Shown in pieces: positions 52,065-61,386 of a stretch of DNA of 63,948 nucleotides (position 1 is the first letter of the stretch; the number at the start of each line of letters is the position of its first letter). The notes below the pieces were generated by a model. The model searched no databases. It saw only the letters and a program-made list of their open reading frames with translations, and had not been told where the DNA came from. Where the stretch lies: NCBI GenBank assembly GCA_022572885.1, contig JACZVC010000020.1, positions 1-63,948 of the forward strand. The letters run 5' to 3'. Origin of the DNA: Pseudomonadota bacterium (GTDB taxonomy: Bacteria > Pseudomonadota > Gammaproteobacteria > Steroidobacterales > MnTg04). The translations under genes were made by a program, and so were the position numbers.

Positions 52065-53867
52065 CTAGGTTTCGCCGGGGCCGTCCTCTTCGATGGGATA
52101 ACCATCGCAAATGAAATCATCCTCACCCAGCGGCCGGCAGGCATCGGCCCAGCCAAATTGCCGCCAGTATTCGACCAGACCTGCCTCTTCCACCAGGTCT
52201 TTAAATTCCTGCAGTCGATGGACGCGCCCACAATCGCGAATCCATACATTAGGCCAGTACCAGTACGCCTCCGTTTCGTAAGCATCGAAAAAAATCGGCG
52301 TCAGATGCTCATTCCAGCAAGCTGAAGCATTAAACCGGTTTATCATCCACGGCTGTTCCTTGAGTAATTCACGCGCGGCGCCCAGTGACGCGTCAAGCTG
52401 CTCCGCATTCTCCGGCACCGTGAATACAAGCCGCATTTGCTCTTTGTAGGGCTGTAAATGCGGCGGTAGATTCTCGACGAAACATTCGACGTCTTTCTGG
52501 CAGGCGTACATCTTTTTCATCTGCGCCGCAAAATTCGGCCCTTCCCGGCCCAGTTCCGCGGCCCGTTCAAACATCCTGACCGCCTCGTCGATTGTCTCGG
52601 GCTCCATCAGCGCCAACGCGTAGCTTCTGACAGCGCGCACCGACAGCGGATTCATCAGATAGGTATTGCGTACCGCTTCGCGCGAATCTGATTTCCGCCC
52701 GGCATCCACCAGATGCCGATTGAGATGGTCATGGAGCATGAGCTTGTTGGGCTGCATCTCTACCGCCGCCGCAAGATTCTGGTAAGCATTGATCCAGCGA
52801 TTCGGATGGTCGTACTGGTTGGGCAAAATAACCATCGCCTCACCCAGGTGTTCGCACAGGGCAAACGCCTGCCTGGCCTGTTCCTTCGACTTCCGGTCAT
52901 TCTCCTGTTTTTCACTGCCATCCAGTGTTTCGTCATAGAAATTGATAAATAGATATGCCCAGGCCAAACCCGATCTCGCCTCGGCAAAATCCGGATCAGC
53001 TTCGATCAATTCCTGGTACAAGCTAACGGCGGTGTATAGCGTGTCCACATCCATCCCCCGCTTCTCGACGTGGTAACGAGCCGTGTAATATTTCTCCAGC
53101 ACCGCCGGATCCGCCGGCATCTCGCAACGCTGCGCGATGGTCTCTTGCACCTTTTGTTGACCTGCAGAACCACCCAGTTCACGGGCGACAGCGCTGGCGA
53201 TCAATTCCTGCGTCGCAAACAAACGATCCACGTCATCGCTGATCTGGCTGCTCCAGATCAGCTCGCCATTCTCATCCGCCAGCCGGGTATCGATACTCAT
53301 CAAATCGCCATCCATGCGAATGCTGCCGGTCAGGATGTGCTTGACCTTGAGTCTTCGTGCAACCTGCGGCAGGTTCAGCCCATCGAGCAGCGCAGAAGTC
53401 GCGGACTCGAAGCCGATGACATCGAAGCGCCGGGAACGCATTAACAAGCTGTTGATCTCATAGGTCAATGCGCGAGAAATGGTGCGTGTCAATGCGCTGT
53501 CGCCTTCACCGGAAAACGGCAACACCACGATACTGGTACGGCTCAGCGTGCCCTCGGGCAGATTCCGCCAAGCATAAAGGCCTGCGCCCAATACGATCAC
53601 AGCAAGCACGAGCAGGTCAACCGTCATCCGCCCGCGACCATGGCTGTGCCACGGATGCTCCAACAGCCACGCACCCCCGACGGTAACCGGGAACAAGGCT
53701 ACTCCGGCAATAATCGTCCACCGGATCGGGTTATCGACGATACCGACATAGGGCAGGACCACATCGGCAAACTGCACCAGCAGCCAGAAAAAAACCACGT
53801 GGGCGACGGCCGCGCGGATGACATGACGGCGTTGCAACCGGTCCCACAGCGTTTTGATATTAGACAT
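52065..53867 (-). CDS. Membrane-anchored TolB/FlgO-like TPR protein
   Basis: 600 residues. The N-terminal membrane module begins LQRRHVIRAAVAHVVFFWLLVQFADVVLP with further helices at about 47-66 and 82-98 and EHPWHSHGRG between them. A TolB/FlgO-like region follows (SIVVLPFSGEGDSALTRTISRALTYEI, then KHILTGSIRMDGDLMSIDTRL). The second half is TPR-like helical repeats (AEARSGLAWAYLFINFYDE, and others) with several Cys residues near the end. The ATG has AGGAGCAGG upstream. It shares the RRxVIRA..W-L-Q-AD module with the neighbouring broken gene and with the protein at 26428-28665, so it belongs to a paralogue family. Function unknown. Confidence 0.82.
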   Translation of the reverse strand: MSNIKTLWDRLQRRHVIRAAVAHVVFFWLLVQFADVVLPYVGIVDNPIRWTIIAGVALFPVTVGGAWLLEHPWHSHGRGRMTVDLLVLAVIVLGAGLYAWRNLPEGTLSRTSIVVLPFSGEGDSALTRTISRALTYEINSLLMRSRRFDVIGFESATSALLDGLNLPQVARRLKVKHILTGSIRMDGDLMSIDTRLADENGELIWSSQISDDVDRLFATQELIASAVARELGGSAGQQKVQETIAQRCEMPADPAVLEKYYTARYHVEKRGMDVDTLYTAVSLYQELIEADPDFAEARSGLAWAYLFINFYDETLDGSEKQENDRKSKEQARQAFALCEHLGEAMVILPNQYDHPNRWINAYQNLAAAVEMQPNKLMLHDHLNRHLVDAGRKSDSREAVRNTYLMNPLSVRAVRSYALALMEPETIDEAVRMFERAAELGREGPNFAAQMKKMYACQKDVECFVENLPPHLQPYKEQMRLVFTVPENAEQLDASLGAARELLKEQPWMINRFNASACWNEHLTPIFFDAYETEAYWYWPNVWIRDCGRVHRLQEFKDLVEEAGLVEYWRQFGWADACRPLGEDDFICDGYPIEEDGPGET

Positions 53868-53974
53868 TCCTGCTCCTTATTTGTTTTTTCGGCCACGAGG
53901 CTGGTACCGATTCCAATATAGTTCAGGCTTTGCCAGTTTGCTCGACGCACAATACCAAATACAAAAGTGGCAGC

Positions 53975-54574
53975 CTATGGTTGGCAGTTTTTTCTTCTTC
54001 CGGCGTTATCGGAGACCATGGTAAGTTGCTCCTGCCATTCGGCATTTTCACTGGTCTGTGCCAGTTGCTGGTAAGAGCAGTACAGGTCGGCGGCAAACGG
54101 GTCCAACTCGAACGCCTGCCGTGCGAGATCGATCGCTGTCTCGATATCGCCGTTGTCGATGGCGATCCGGGCCAGCGATTTTCTGATCGAGGCTGCGTTC
54201 GGATACTGATCGAGCAATTCGGCATAGTCTGTATCCGGTCTTTCCAGTGTCCGTGTGAACTGCAGGCGGTACAGTTGAGTACCGGGATGGGACGAACATA
54301 AATAGGATGCGTCCTCCAGGTCTTTCATGACCAGTCGCTGCAGAACCGTCTTTTTGTTTGCCGGCGACAAGTTCAGTATGTGCCAACGCGATCTGGCTCT
54401 GAGCAGGTGCAGGAAACCATTTTCCTCTGTGCCGCCGATCAGCGCATCCAGTTCCGACACCATTAGCTCATATTCCTGCAAACCGTAGGTTTCCCGCCCG
54501 CCCAATCGTCCCCCTAGCGTTGCGATGGCTCTGACGGCATTTTCGTCGACCGGGTATGCGCAACCTCGAATCAT
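53975..54574 (-). pseudogene. C-terminal part of split TPR protein, after an in-frame stop
   Basis: 199 codons in the same reading frame as the upstream gene, which ends in a single TAA at 54584-54586. Only three codons (IRE) separate that stop from the ATG at 54574, and there is no ribosome site in front of it. The sequence contains helical TPR-like stretches (DIETAIDLARQAFELDPFAADLYCSYQQLAQ). It is therefore best read as the C-terminal half of one gene whose reading is interrupted by a nonsense codon. Reinitiation or readthrough could rescue it, but a decayed gene is the simplest explanation. Confidence 0.72.
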
Positions 54575-54583
54575 TTCGCGAAT

Positions 54584-55300
54584 TTACAGCAAGCGGGATT
54601 CATCGAGCCCAAGTGCCGGCCAGACCGCCGCCATGATCGAGTATTGCAAGGATTGCTGGTTTATCAATCGATCGCTAAATCTTTCACTCCAAAGGAGTTT
54701 CCCGTTTGCATCGAACAATTGGATGCTCGCTCGAAGATTCTTCCTCGACTGGTTGACCGTGCCGGCCAGCAGGTAATCCGCTTGTAAGAGTTTCGCCTTT
54801 TCTTTGACCGGCAACGCGGTCAGCGATGGATGCTGACTGCTCGAGAGTTCCAGCACCTGGATTTCCGGCAAGGTTGCCAGCAGCATGCGCAAACGCGACG
54901 CCAGGTGGTTCGCCAGATCGCCGGTGCCCGGCCGTGTATCCGTCGGTTCCAGGTTCAATACGGCTACCATCGGTCGCGTGAAAGATTTGGACCACTGCTG
55001 ATGAGCCAGAAGCCCGGCCGCAAGTGTGACCATAAATAACATCGCGATATCACCGGCCACCGCAAGCCATGGCCGCCCATGCCATGGGTGTTCGAAGAAC
55101 CAGGTCAGCGCCAGAGTAACCGGGAAAAAAATCAGGGCAAGCAGGATCATCCAGCGCACAAAGTCATTACTGACCATATCCGCCTGTGCCAGCAAGTCGG
55201 CAGCCTGCAGAATCAACCACACACCGGCCGCGTATAAAACGCCGGCGCGGATAACGCGGCGCTGGCTGAGTTGCTGTAAAAAATCAGTCAGACGAGACAT
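54584..55300 (-). CDS. N-terminal part of split TolB/FlgO-like membrane protein
   Basis: 238 residues from the ATG at 55300 (MSRLTDFLQQLSQRRVIRAGVL..). It contains the membrane module shared with the protein at 52065-53867 (RRVIRAGVLYAAGVWLILQAADLL, EHPWHGRPWL) and a TolB-like domain (MVAVLNLEPTDTRPGTGDLANHL, KLLQADYLLAGTVNQ). It ends in TAA right after DESRLL; the same frame stays open beyond it for 199 codons of TPR-like sequence. As it stands it lacks the TPR part. The whole unit would be about 440 residues. Confidence 0.7.
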   Translation of the reverse strand: MSRLTDFLQQLSQRRVIRAGVLYAAGVWLILQAADLLAQADMVSNDFVRWMILLALIFFPVTLALTWFFEHPWHGRPWLAVAGDIAMLFMVTLAAGLLAHQQWSKSFTRPMVAVLNLEPTDTRPGTGDLANHLASRLRMLLATLPEIQVLELSSSQHPSLTALPVKEKAKLLQADYLLAGTVNQSRKNLRASIQLFDANGKLLWSERFSDRLINQQSLQYSIMAAVWPALGLDESRLL

Positions 55301-55356
55301 AGCTGGTCGCGGTCTCTGGCAGCTCGGGTCAAAAAAAGGAACCCGGATGATATTGC

Positions 55357-55773
55357 CTAGCCAGCTGTCATCACCCTGACAATCAGCGTCAGCCACAGCG
55401 CGATCAGTACAAGACAGCCAAGCACGAATACGCGAAAGCGGTGAATCAACTTGTTGCTGGTCAGGTGTATATAGCTGTGGACATAACGTAGCCCCACATA
55501 GGCCCACGCCAGCGAGAGCGTCAAGACACCAGTCTGGCCAGTCTGCAGTATCAGCATTCCGGCTACGTAAAAAAGCACCGGCATTTCGTAAAGATTAATC
55601 GAATGGCGCGAGATCACCCGCAAATGCTCGGGTTCATCGTATCCGTCGTAAGTCTTGAAAAACCGTGGATTGATTTGCCCGCTTTTTGCAGCAGCAAAGC
55701 GTAAATAGGCCATACGAAAGACCACAAATATAGTTAGCGCAAACATCGCAAACATCGGGTAAATGATTTCCAT
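55357..55773 (-). CDS. MAPEG-family membrane protein
   Basis: 138 residues from the ATG at 55773 (GGGA upstream; an ATG at 55794 is possible). Four transmembrane helices are visible: about 4-24, 65-85, 88-100 and 118-136. Between helices 1 and 2 is YDEPEHLRVISRHSINLYEMPVLFYV, and the RYVHSYIHLTSNKLIHRFRVF segment matches the MAPEG family, which includes glutathione-S-transferase-type eicosanoid and detoxification enzymes in animals. Bacterial members are of unknown substrate. It lies upstream of the split TPR gene on the same strand. Confidence 0.8.
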   Translation of the reverse strand: MEIIYPMFAMFALTIFVVFRMAYLRFAAAKSGQINPRFFKTYDGYDEPEHLRVISRHSINLYEMPVLFYVAGMLILQTGQTGVLTLSLAWAYVGLRYVHSYIHLTSNKLIHRFRVFVLGCLVLIALWLTLIVRVMTAG

Positions 55774-56038
55774 ACGCTGATCCCTTTTCTTCAAGCTGGA
55801 TTGAATTGCTAACCGATTATTTCATCAGGATATCGAGCGGTCCACCCGACACCGGGCACGATGCCACGGCAACGTTGTTTTTGAAAGGCGCAAAGAACCC
55901 CGACACAAATTGAATCGATAATTGTGCATCGCAGTATCCGCCAAAAAAACAGCAAAACTGAACCCAACAAAAGCCAAAACAGCGTTTTCTGCTATGGTTA
56001 TCGACAAATAACCAGAAAAAGAAGCTGGGAGAGAGCAA

Positions 56039-58873
56039 ATGAAGCTGCTGAACCTAAGCAAATCCATTCGTGCGGCCTTGGCGATGTCGGCGGCTGCCAC
56101 GTCGTTACTGGCGCAGAACACGGCGCTCGCCCAGGACGATGATGAAGACATCGCCGAGCAGGGTATGGTCGTCGTTACCGGCTCACGCATCCGCCGCGTG
56201 GATATCGAGGCGCCGCAACCGGTCACGGTGATCACCCGCGCCGACATCGAAGCAACCGGCGACATTTCGATCTCCGAAGTTCTTCGTGGCTCCAGCATAA
56301 ACCAGATCGGCTCATTCAAGGAACGCTCGGGCAATTCCGCCCAGTCCCAGTCTACGGTCAATCTTCGCGGTCTCGGCCCGGGCAAAACGCTGGTGCTGCT
56401 GGACGGACGGCGGATGGCCGGGTCGCCAACTTTCGGCCAGGGCTCAGTCCAGAACCTCAACATTATCCCGATGGAAGCGGTCGAGCGCATTGAAGTCCTC
56501 AGGGACGGCGCATCTGCGGTTTATGGCTCGGACGCAGTCGGGGGCGTGGTTAACATTATTTTGCGCGACGACTTCGATGGCGTGCAGATCCGTGCCCGCG
56601 GCAGCCGCCCGAGCCAGGCCGGCGGCGATGAAGTCGCTTACTCGGTCACCGGTGGAGTCGGTTCCGGCAAGGGCCATATCCTGTTCAGCATGGAACATAC
56701 CGAAAAAACGATCGTATTTGATCGCGACCGCGAGTTCACAAACCTGGGGCTCAGCTCGTTTGGCTTCCCCGGCTCGTTCCTGGTCAGCGACCCGGGTGGC
56801 TTTGGCTTCCTCGGCACCTTTGCCGACGCTCGCTGCCCGTCTGCGCTCGACACCAATGCGGAGTTTCCAAATTCGCGGATTGACGCACAAGAGTTTGTCT
56901 TCCCGTTCGGCACCTTTGTCCAGTCCAGATGCCGCTTCAATTACGCAGCGACCTCGGCAACCGAGGCATCGATCAAACGTGACAGTCTGTTTATCAACGC
57001 CAACTACCACGTTAACGAGGACATCGATTTTTTTGCCCGTGGCACTTATTCGAAAAACAACAGCTTCGGTGTGTACGCGCCCGCGCCAATCGTCGGTGGT
57101 TCGCCGTTCGCACCGACCATGAGCGCCGCCAACCCCAACAACCCGACGGCGCCCGGCGCAGTCGCCTTCAATCCCGCCCACCTGCCGGCGATTCCCTGCG
57201 AATTCCAGACCGACGGAATCACGCCCTGCAACGACTATTCGCAGTTTGATGCAAATGGCGATCGGATCGCCGATGCGGTCGGTCCATTCGACTTAACGAT
57301 TTTTTATCGCAATATCCCGGGTGGCTTGCGCACCAGTAATGTCACCGATAATTTCTATGATTACCTGGTGGGCTTCACAGGCGCGTCCGATTGGTTCGGC
57401 GGTTCCGAGTGGACCGTCGGTCTGCAATACAGCAAGCAGACCAGCGATGACACCTCGGATGGCCAGTTGTTCCAGGATTCTCTGCAAAGCGCGATCGACG
57501 ACGGCAGTTTCGACATTTTTGGCGTGAACGGCCCAACCAGCGCAGATGCCGCCGCTTCTTTCACGCACAATGCTTTCACCAACAGCGAGCATCGCTACGT
57601 TGGCTTCGACGCCTCACTAAGCTGGGACCTGTTTCAGACCAGGAATGGGCCCGCGCCAATCGTGGTCGGCGCCGAGTACCAGGACACGAAATACATCGAG
57701 GACTGGGATGCGCAGACCAATGCGGGCCGAGCTTTTGGCGGCGTGGGCCAAGTCCTCGACCTTGCCGCGGCACGCACGGTCAAATCGGTTTTCGTCGAGA
57801 CGGAGATCCCGATCCTGGATAATCTGTCGATCAACCTGGCCGTTCGTTATGACGGTTACAATGATTTTGGCACCACCGTCAACCCGAAGGTATCCATCGG
57901 CTGGCGTCCGACCGACAGCTTGCTGATCAGGAGCAGTTGGGGGCAGGGCTTCCGTGCACCAACCTTTCGCCAGCTCTATGATCCCGAACTCCTTGGGGTT
58001 TCGCGTGCGCAGGATTCGACATTGTGCTTTAACGCCGGTGACACCGATGCCAACGGGATTCAGGATATCGATGAAGACATCGATAAATGGCCAGGAGGCC
58101 ACCCGTGCAGCCGCATGGTTTTTGCCGGCATATCCGGCGGTAACCCGGATTTGAAGCCGGAGCTATCGGAGAATCTCAACGCAGGCATCGTCTGGAGCCC
58201 GAGCGACAGTTTGACGATGAGTTTCGATTACTACCGAATAGAGCTTGAGGACGAACCCCTGGGCGTTGGCCTGCAGTTCGTGTTCGACCGTGAACTGCGT
58301 GACAACATGGGTGGCCTGCAAGGCATCGATCTCGGCGCCCTCGCCATCGAGCGCGCGCCGAATGGTTCGGTACTATCGGCGAAGGCTCTCAATTTCAATG
58401 CCGGCAAAACCAGGACTGCCGGCTTCGACCTGATGGTCAATTACCAATTCTCGCTTGGCGCCGTTGGCGATTTCGGCGCCAAGTTCCAGGGCAGCAAGAT
58501 GCATTACAATGATATCGACAGGGGCGATGGGCTGGGTCTGATACCGAAGCAATTCTTTTTCTTGCCGCCCTGGCGGGCCACCGTGTCACTGGACTGGTCG
58601 CTTGGCGATTTCAGCAGCGTGCTGGTCGGTAACGGCATGGCGGCCGCTCCTATCTTTTTCGATGGAGCGCCATTCGAATCGCGGATCGGTTCTTTCGTTA
58701 CCTGGGATCTTCAATTCGGCTGGGATACGCCCGGGGACGGCAAGCTGACTATCGGGGCACGTAATATCTTCGACCGAGATCCACCGCTTGAGGAGATTTT
58801 TAGCTTTTACAGCAACCAGCTGCATGACATCTACGGTCGCGTTCCCTACATCCGCTACGAGAAAAACCTCTAG
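56039..58873 (+). CDS. TonB-dependent outer-membrane receptor
   Basis: 944 residues. After a signal peptide (about 1-32, ending ALAQ) comes EQGMVVVTGSRIRRVDIEAPQPVTVITRADIEATG, the plug start typical of large marine TonB receptors, in which MVVVTGSRI acts as the TonB-box region. The plug contains VNLRGLGPGKTLVLLDGRRM and EVLRDGASAVYGSDAVGGVVNI. A 22-strand barrel with aromatic girdles follows, with RSSWGQGFRAPTFRQLYDPELLG and the terminal strand PYIRYEKNL. It imports a nutrient using the proton gradient through TonB-ExbBD. The ligand is unknown; no TonB, ExbBD or transporter gene is adjacent. The ATG has GGGAGAG upstream. Confidence 0.93.
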   Translation: MKLLNLSKSIRAALAMSAAATSLLAQNTALAQDDDEDIAEQGMVVVTGSRIRRVDIEAPQPVTVITRADIEATGDISISEVLRGSSINQIGSFKERSGNSAQSQSTVNLRGLGPGKTLVLLDGRRMAGSPTFGQGSVQNLNIIPMEAVERIEVLRDGASAVYGSDAVGGVVNIILRDDFDGVQIRARGSRPSQAGGDEVAYSVTGGVGSGKGHILFSMEHTEKTIVFDRDREFTNLGLSSFGFPGSFLVSDPGGFGFLGTFADARCPSALDTNAEFPNSRIDAQEFVFPFGTFVQSRCRFNYAATSATEASIKRDSLFINANYHVNEDIDFFARGTYSKNNSFGVYAPAPIVGGSPFAPTMSAANPNNPTAPGAVAFNPAHLPAIPCEFQTDGITPCNDYSQFDANGDRIADAVGPFDLTIFYRNIPGGLRTSNVTDNFYDYLVGFTGASDWFGGSEWTVGLQYSKQTSDDTSDGQLFQDSLQSAIDDGSFDIFGVNGPTSADAAASFTHNAFTNSEHRYVGFDASLSWDLFQTRNGPAPIVVGAEYQDTKYIEDWDAQTNAGRAFGGVGQVLDLAAARTVKSVFVETEIPILDNLSINLAVRYDGYNDFGTTVNPKVSIGWRPTDSLLIRSSWGQGFRAPTFRQLYDPELLGVSRAQDSTLCFNAGDTDANGIQDIDEDIDKWPGGHPCSRMVFAGISGGNPDLKPELSENLNAGIVWSPSDSLTMSFDYYRIELEDEPLGVGLQFVFDRELRDNMGGLQGIDLGALAIERAPNGSVLSAKALNFNAGKTRTAGFDLMVNYQFSLGAVGDFGAKFQGSKMHYNDIDRGDGLGLIPKQFFFLPPWRATVSLDWSLGDFSSVLVGNGMAAAPIFFDGAPFESRIGSFVTWDLQFGWDTPGDGKLTIGARNIFDRDPPLEEIFSFYSNQLHDIYGRVPYIRYEKNL

Positions 58874-58973
58874 GCCGGTTCAGAAAAGGGATACAATCCG
58901 ACGCGGGTTTTTCCCGCCGGGCCAACCGGCTCGGCCAAAAACGGAACTCGCCGAGGGCAATGAACGCATCCTC

Positions 58974-59236
58974 CTAGTTCAGGCAATCGGCCAGGAATTT
59001 CTCGGTTTCTGTCAGGAACTTGAGTCGGTTAACGTAAAGACTCAGGTGTTGTTGACACGCGCAGCCAGAAACTCGCCGCCAGGAGAAATTTCAAGATCGG
59101 TAAACATCGGCAATTCCGCAAAGTCCGCAGCTGTCGGTACGGCAAGAGTTGCGTTGCTTAGCAGGCTCAAAAAACCAATACCGATGATTAGTATCATCAT
59201 CAACATGGATTTCTTCGCCATTGCAGGGTGCTTCAT
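58974..59236 (-). pseudogene. Relic of an exported S9-family peptidase (both ends, middle deleted)
   Basis: On the minus strand the ATG region gives a signal peptide (MLMMILIIGIGFLSLLSNATLA) and the N-terminal propeller start ADFAELPMFTDLEISPGGEFLA, which resembles exported S9 (DPP4/AAP-like) peptidases. The frame ends after ARVNNT. About 10 bases later, in a different frame, NRLKFLTETEKFLADCLN followed by TAG resembles the usual C-terminal end of such enzymes. About 600 residues in between are gone, so this is a deletion remnant. The stretch 58874-59399 shows nothing else. Confidence 0.65.
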
Positions 59237-59399
59237 GTCCCGCCCCTGTGCCTAATTGGATGTCTGCACGATAACCACGATCTGACTGATTTTAGTCTAA
59301 GCAAACCATAGCAGATAGCGCTGCTAACCGGCGAATCGGCGATATAACCCGCGGTTTGGTGTAGCCTTCGATCTGAATAACCATAAAGAGGAAAGAGGT

Positions 59400-59765
59400 A
59401 TGAACTTTCTCAGTAGCTTGTCTCCCCATGTACACTGGGGTCTGCGCCTGTCTCTGGCCGCGACCTTCCTTTATCATGGTTGGGGTAAATTTCCGATCGT
59501 GGAACCGATGATGGGCATGCCCGTCGCCGCCATCTGGATCCTGGCTCTTGGTGAAATCGCCGCAGGCGCGATGTTGATCGCAGGCGCGTTTGGCAAGGAG
59601 ATGCTGACTCGGCTGGGCGCCCTGATCGTTATCGTCGTCATGATCGGCGCCATCGTGATGGTTCATGCCAAAAATGGCTTTAGTGTCATGAATGGCGGCA
59701 TGGAGTTTCAACTTTTGATGCTGATGACAGCGCTTTATCTCGCCGCGAAGGGCAACGACGCCTAG
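59400..59765 (+). CDS. DoxX-family membrane protein
   Basis: 121 residues with four hydrophobic helices. RLSLAATFLYHGWGKF and the glycine-rich WILALGEIAAGAMLIAGAFG are the DoxX signature. A strong ribosome site (GAGGAAAGAGG) precedes the ATG. DoxX proteins are small integral membrane proteins of variable role, sometimes linked to quinone or thiosulfate redox chemistry; no such partner is seen here. Confidence 0.85.
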   Translation: MNFLSSLSPHVHWGLRLSLAATFLYHGWGKFPIVEPMMGMPVAAIWILALGEIAAGAMLIAGAFGKEMLTRLGALIVIVVMIGAIVMVHAKNGFSVMNGGMEFQLLMLMTALYLAAKGNDA

Positions 59766-59874
59766 AGAATGGGTCGGTTCGAGCCCATCGAAAGTCCATT
59801 CGCACCGGAGAAAGGTTTAACTATGTCTCCAGTATAAGGTGTAAACCATGTGACCGGAATGCACCGGGAAAAAG

Positions 59875-59921
59875 TGGCGCGCCCGACAGGATTCGAACCT
59901 GTGACCCCTGCCTTCGGAGGG
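59875..59921 (-). other. 3' fragment of a tRNA-Arg (CCG) gene, attachment site
   Basis: On the minus strand the sequence reads the anticodon loop CTCCGAA (anticodon CCG), 3' stem, variable loop, a perfect T arm (ACAGG-TTCGAAT-CCTGT), the acceptor 3' strand CGGGCGC, G and CCA. The 5' half of the gene is missing; the sequence to the right is unrelated. A tyrosine integrase gene begins 165 bases to the right. This is a classic tRNA-derived att half. The stretch 59766-60085 holds nothing else. Confidence 0.85.
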
Positions 59922-60085
59922 CTGCGCAGGCGTTGAATCGCCGTACTAGCCCATGAACGTCAATGAACAACGAATGACGAAAATTTGTTGTTACTCAATC
60001 ACTAGCCCTACACTCAGCGTTCTCCTGGATCTGCTGCAGTGCACGCAAGTGTTCTGCAATTGGACTTACTGAGGACTTACGAGGC

Positions 60086-61375
60086 GTGAAGGCAAAACTC
60101 TCCAGCCGGACTCTACAATCGCTGCAACCGTGCGATAAGCCGTTTGAGGTAGTCGATTCGGAGCTAAAAGGGTTCTTGCTGCGAGTCCAACCGTCCGGGG
60201 CAAAGACCTATTACTTCTCCTACCGGAACTCTCAGGGCAGACGCGGCCGTTATCGCATCGGCAATGGTGACGCGTTGAGCCCGGCCCAAGCCCGCGATCA
60301 AGCCGTGTTGCTCTCGGCGCGGGTAGTTGCCGGTGAAGATATACAGTCACAGAAGAAGCACGAGCGTCTATTGGCGGAACAAGCCAAGTCGCGAACCCTC
60401 GACGGTTTTTTGATCCACCAATACGAGCCATGGGTGACGAGTCAACGGAAGTCGGGTGCTGACACGGTGAAGCGTCTTCGAAGCAATTTTGCACACCTGA
60501 TGCAGCGACCACTCGTGGATATCAATCTGTGGGTCATCGAGAAATGGCGCTCCGAAGAGCTGAAGCGTGGCAAAGCCAAGACCACGATCAACCGCGATAT
60601 CACAACACTGAAAGCGTGTCTGTCGAAGGCTGTTGAGTGGGAATTACTGGATGCCAACCCGTTGCAGAAACTCAAGCCGATACGTACGGACGCTTTAACC
60701 CGCGCCCGCTATCTCAACGCAACAGAGGAAAGTGTATTGCGAAACGCTCTGATCGAGCGCGATCAGCGCCTGCGTAAGAATCGGGCGAGCGGCAATGCCT
60801 GGCGGCGCGCTCGGCACCACGAGGAGCTACCGGATCTTTCTTCAGTGGCATTCGCCGACTACTTGCAGCCGATGGTGCTTTTGAGCCTCAACACAGGACT
60901 TCGGCGCGGCGAGATTCTGCAACTCAGGTGGGCCGATGTCGACTTGCTGCGGCGAGAACTCATCGTTCGTGGCGACAATGCCAAGAGCGGCAAGACTCGA
61001 CACATTCCACTCAACCACGAGGCGCTGACAACGTTGCAGCAATGGCGATCCGAATCAAGGTCAACCGAGTGGGTATTCGTCGGAAAAGACGGCAAACGCA
61101 TGTGGGCGGTTAAGGCGTCCTGGAAGCGCGTGCTTCTCAGTGCGGCGATCGTTGATTTTCGCTGGCATGATCTCAGGCATCATTTTGCGAGTCGCCTGGT
61201 CATGAATGGCGTTGATCTCAATACGGTGCGCGAGTTGTTGGGCCACGCTGATCTAACGATGACCCTGCGGTACGCGCACCTGTCGCCCGAGCATAAAGCC
61301 GATGCGGTTGCTAGACTTTGTCGCTCCGATGAACATGAAGTAGAACTGCCCGCAGAAATTGCGGCACAACGCTAG
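60086..61375 (+). CDS. int: Tyrosine-recombinase integrase (P4-like)
   Basis: 429 residues starting with GTG. The N terminus LSSRTLQSLQPCDKPFEVVDSELKGFLLRVQPSG.. RNSQGRRGRYRIG is the arm-binding domain of P4-type integrases. A SAM-like core-binding domain follows at about 110-210. The catalytic domain contains Arg273 (NTGLRRGEI), a Lys in AKSGKTRHIPL, His361-x2-Arg364 (WHDLRHHF), His387 (GHADL) and the nucleophile Tyr396 (LRYAHLS). All are intact, so it should be active. It sits beside the tRNA-Arg 3' fragment that was its likely target. Confidence 0.93.
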   Translation: MKAKLSSRTLQSLQPCDKPFEVVDSELKGFLLRVQPSGAKTYYFSYRNSQGRRGRYRIGNGDALSPAQARDQAVLLSARVVAGEDIQSQKKHERLLAEQAKSRTLDGFLIHQYEPWVTSQRKSGADTVKRLRSNFAHLMQRPLVDINLWVIEKWRSEELKRGKAKTTINRDITTLKACLSKAVEWELLDANPLQKLKPIRTDALTRARYLNATEESVLRNALIERDQRLRKNRASGNAWRRARHHEELPDLSSVAFADYLQPMVLLSLNTGLRRGEILQLRWADVDLLRRELIVRGDNAKSGKTRHIPLNHEALTTLQQWRSESRSTEWVFVGKDGKRMWAVKASWKRVLLSAAIVDFRWHDLRHHFASRLVMNGVDLNTVRELLGHADLTMTLRYAHLSPEHKADAVARLCRSDEHEVELPAEIAAQR

Positions 61376-61386
61376 GATCAGTCGAA

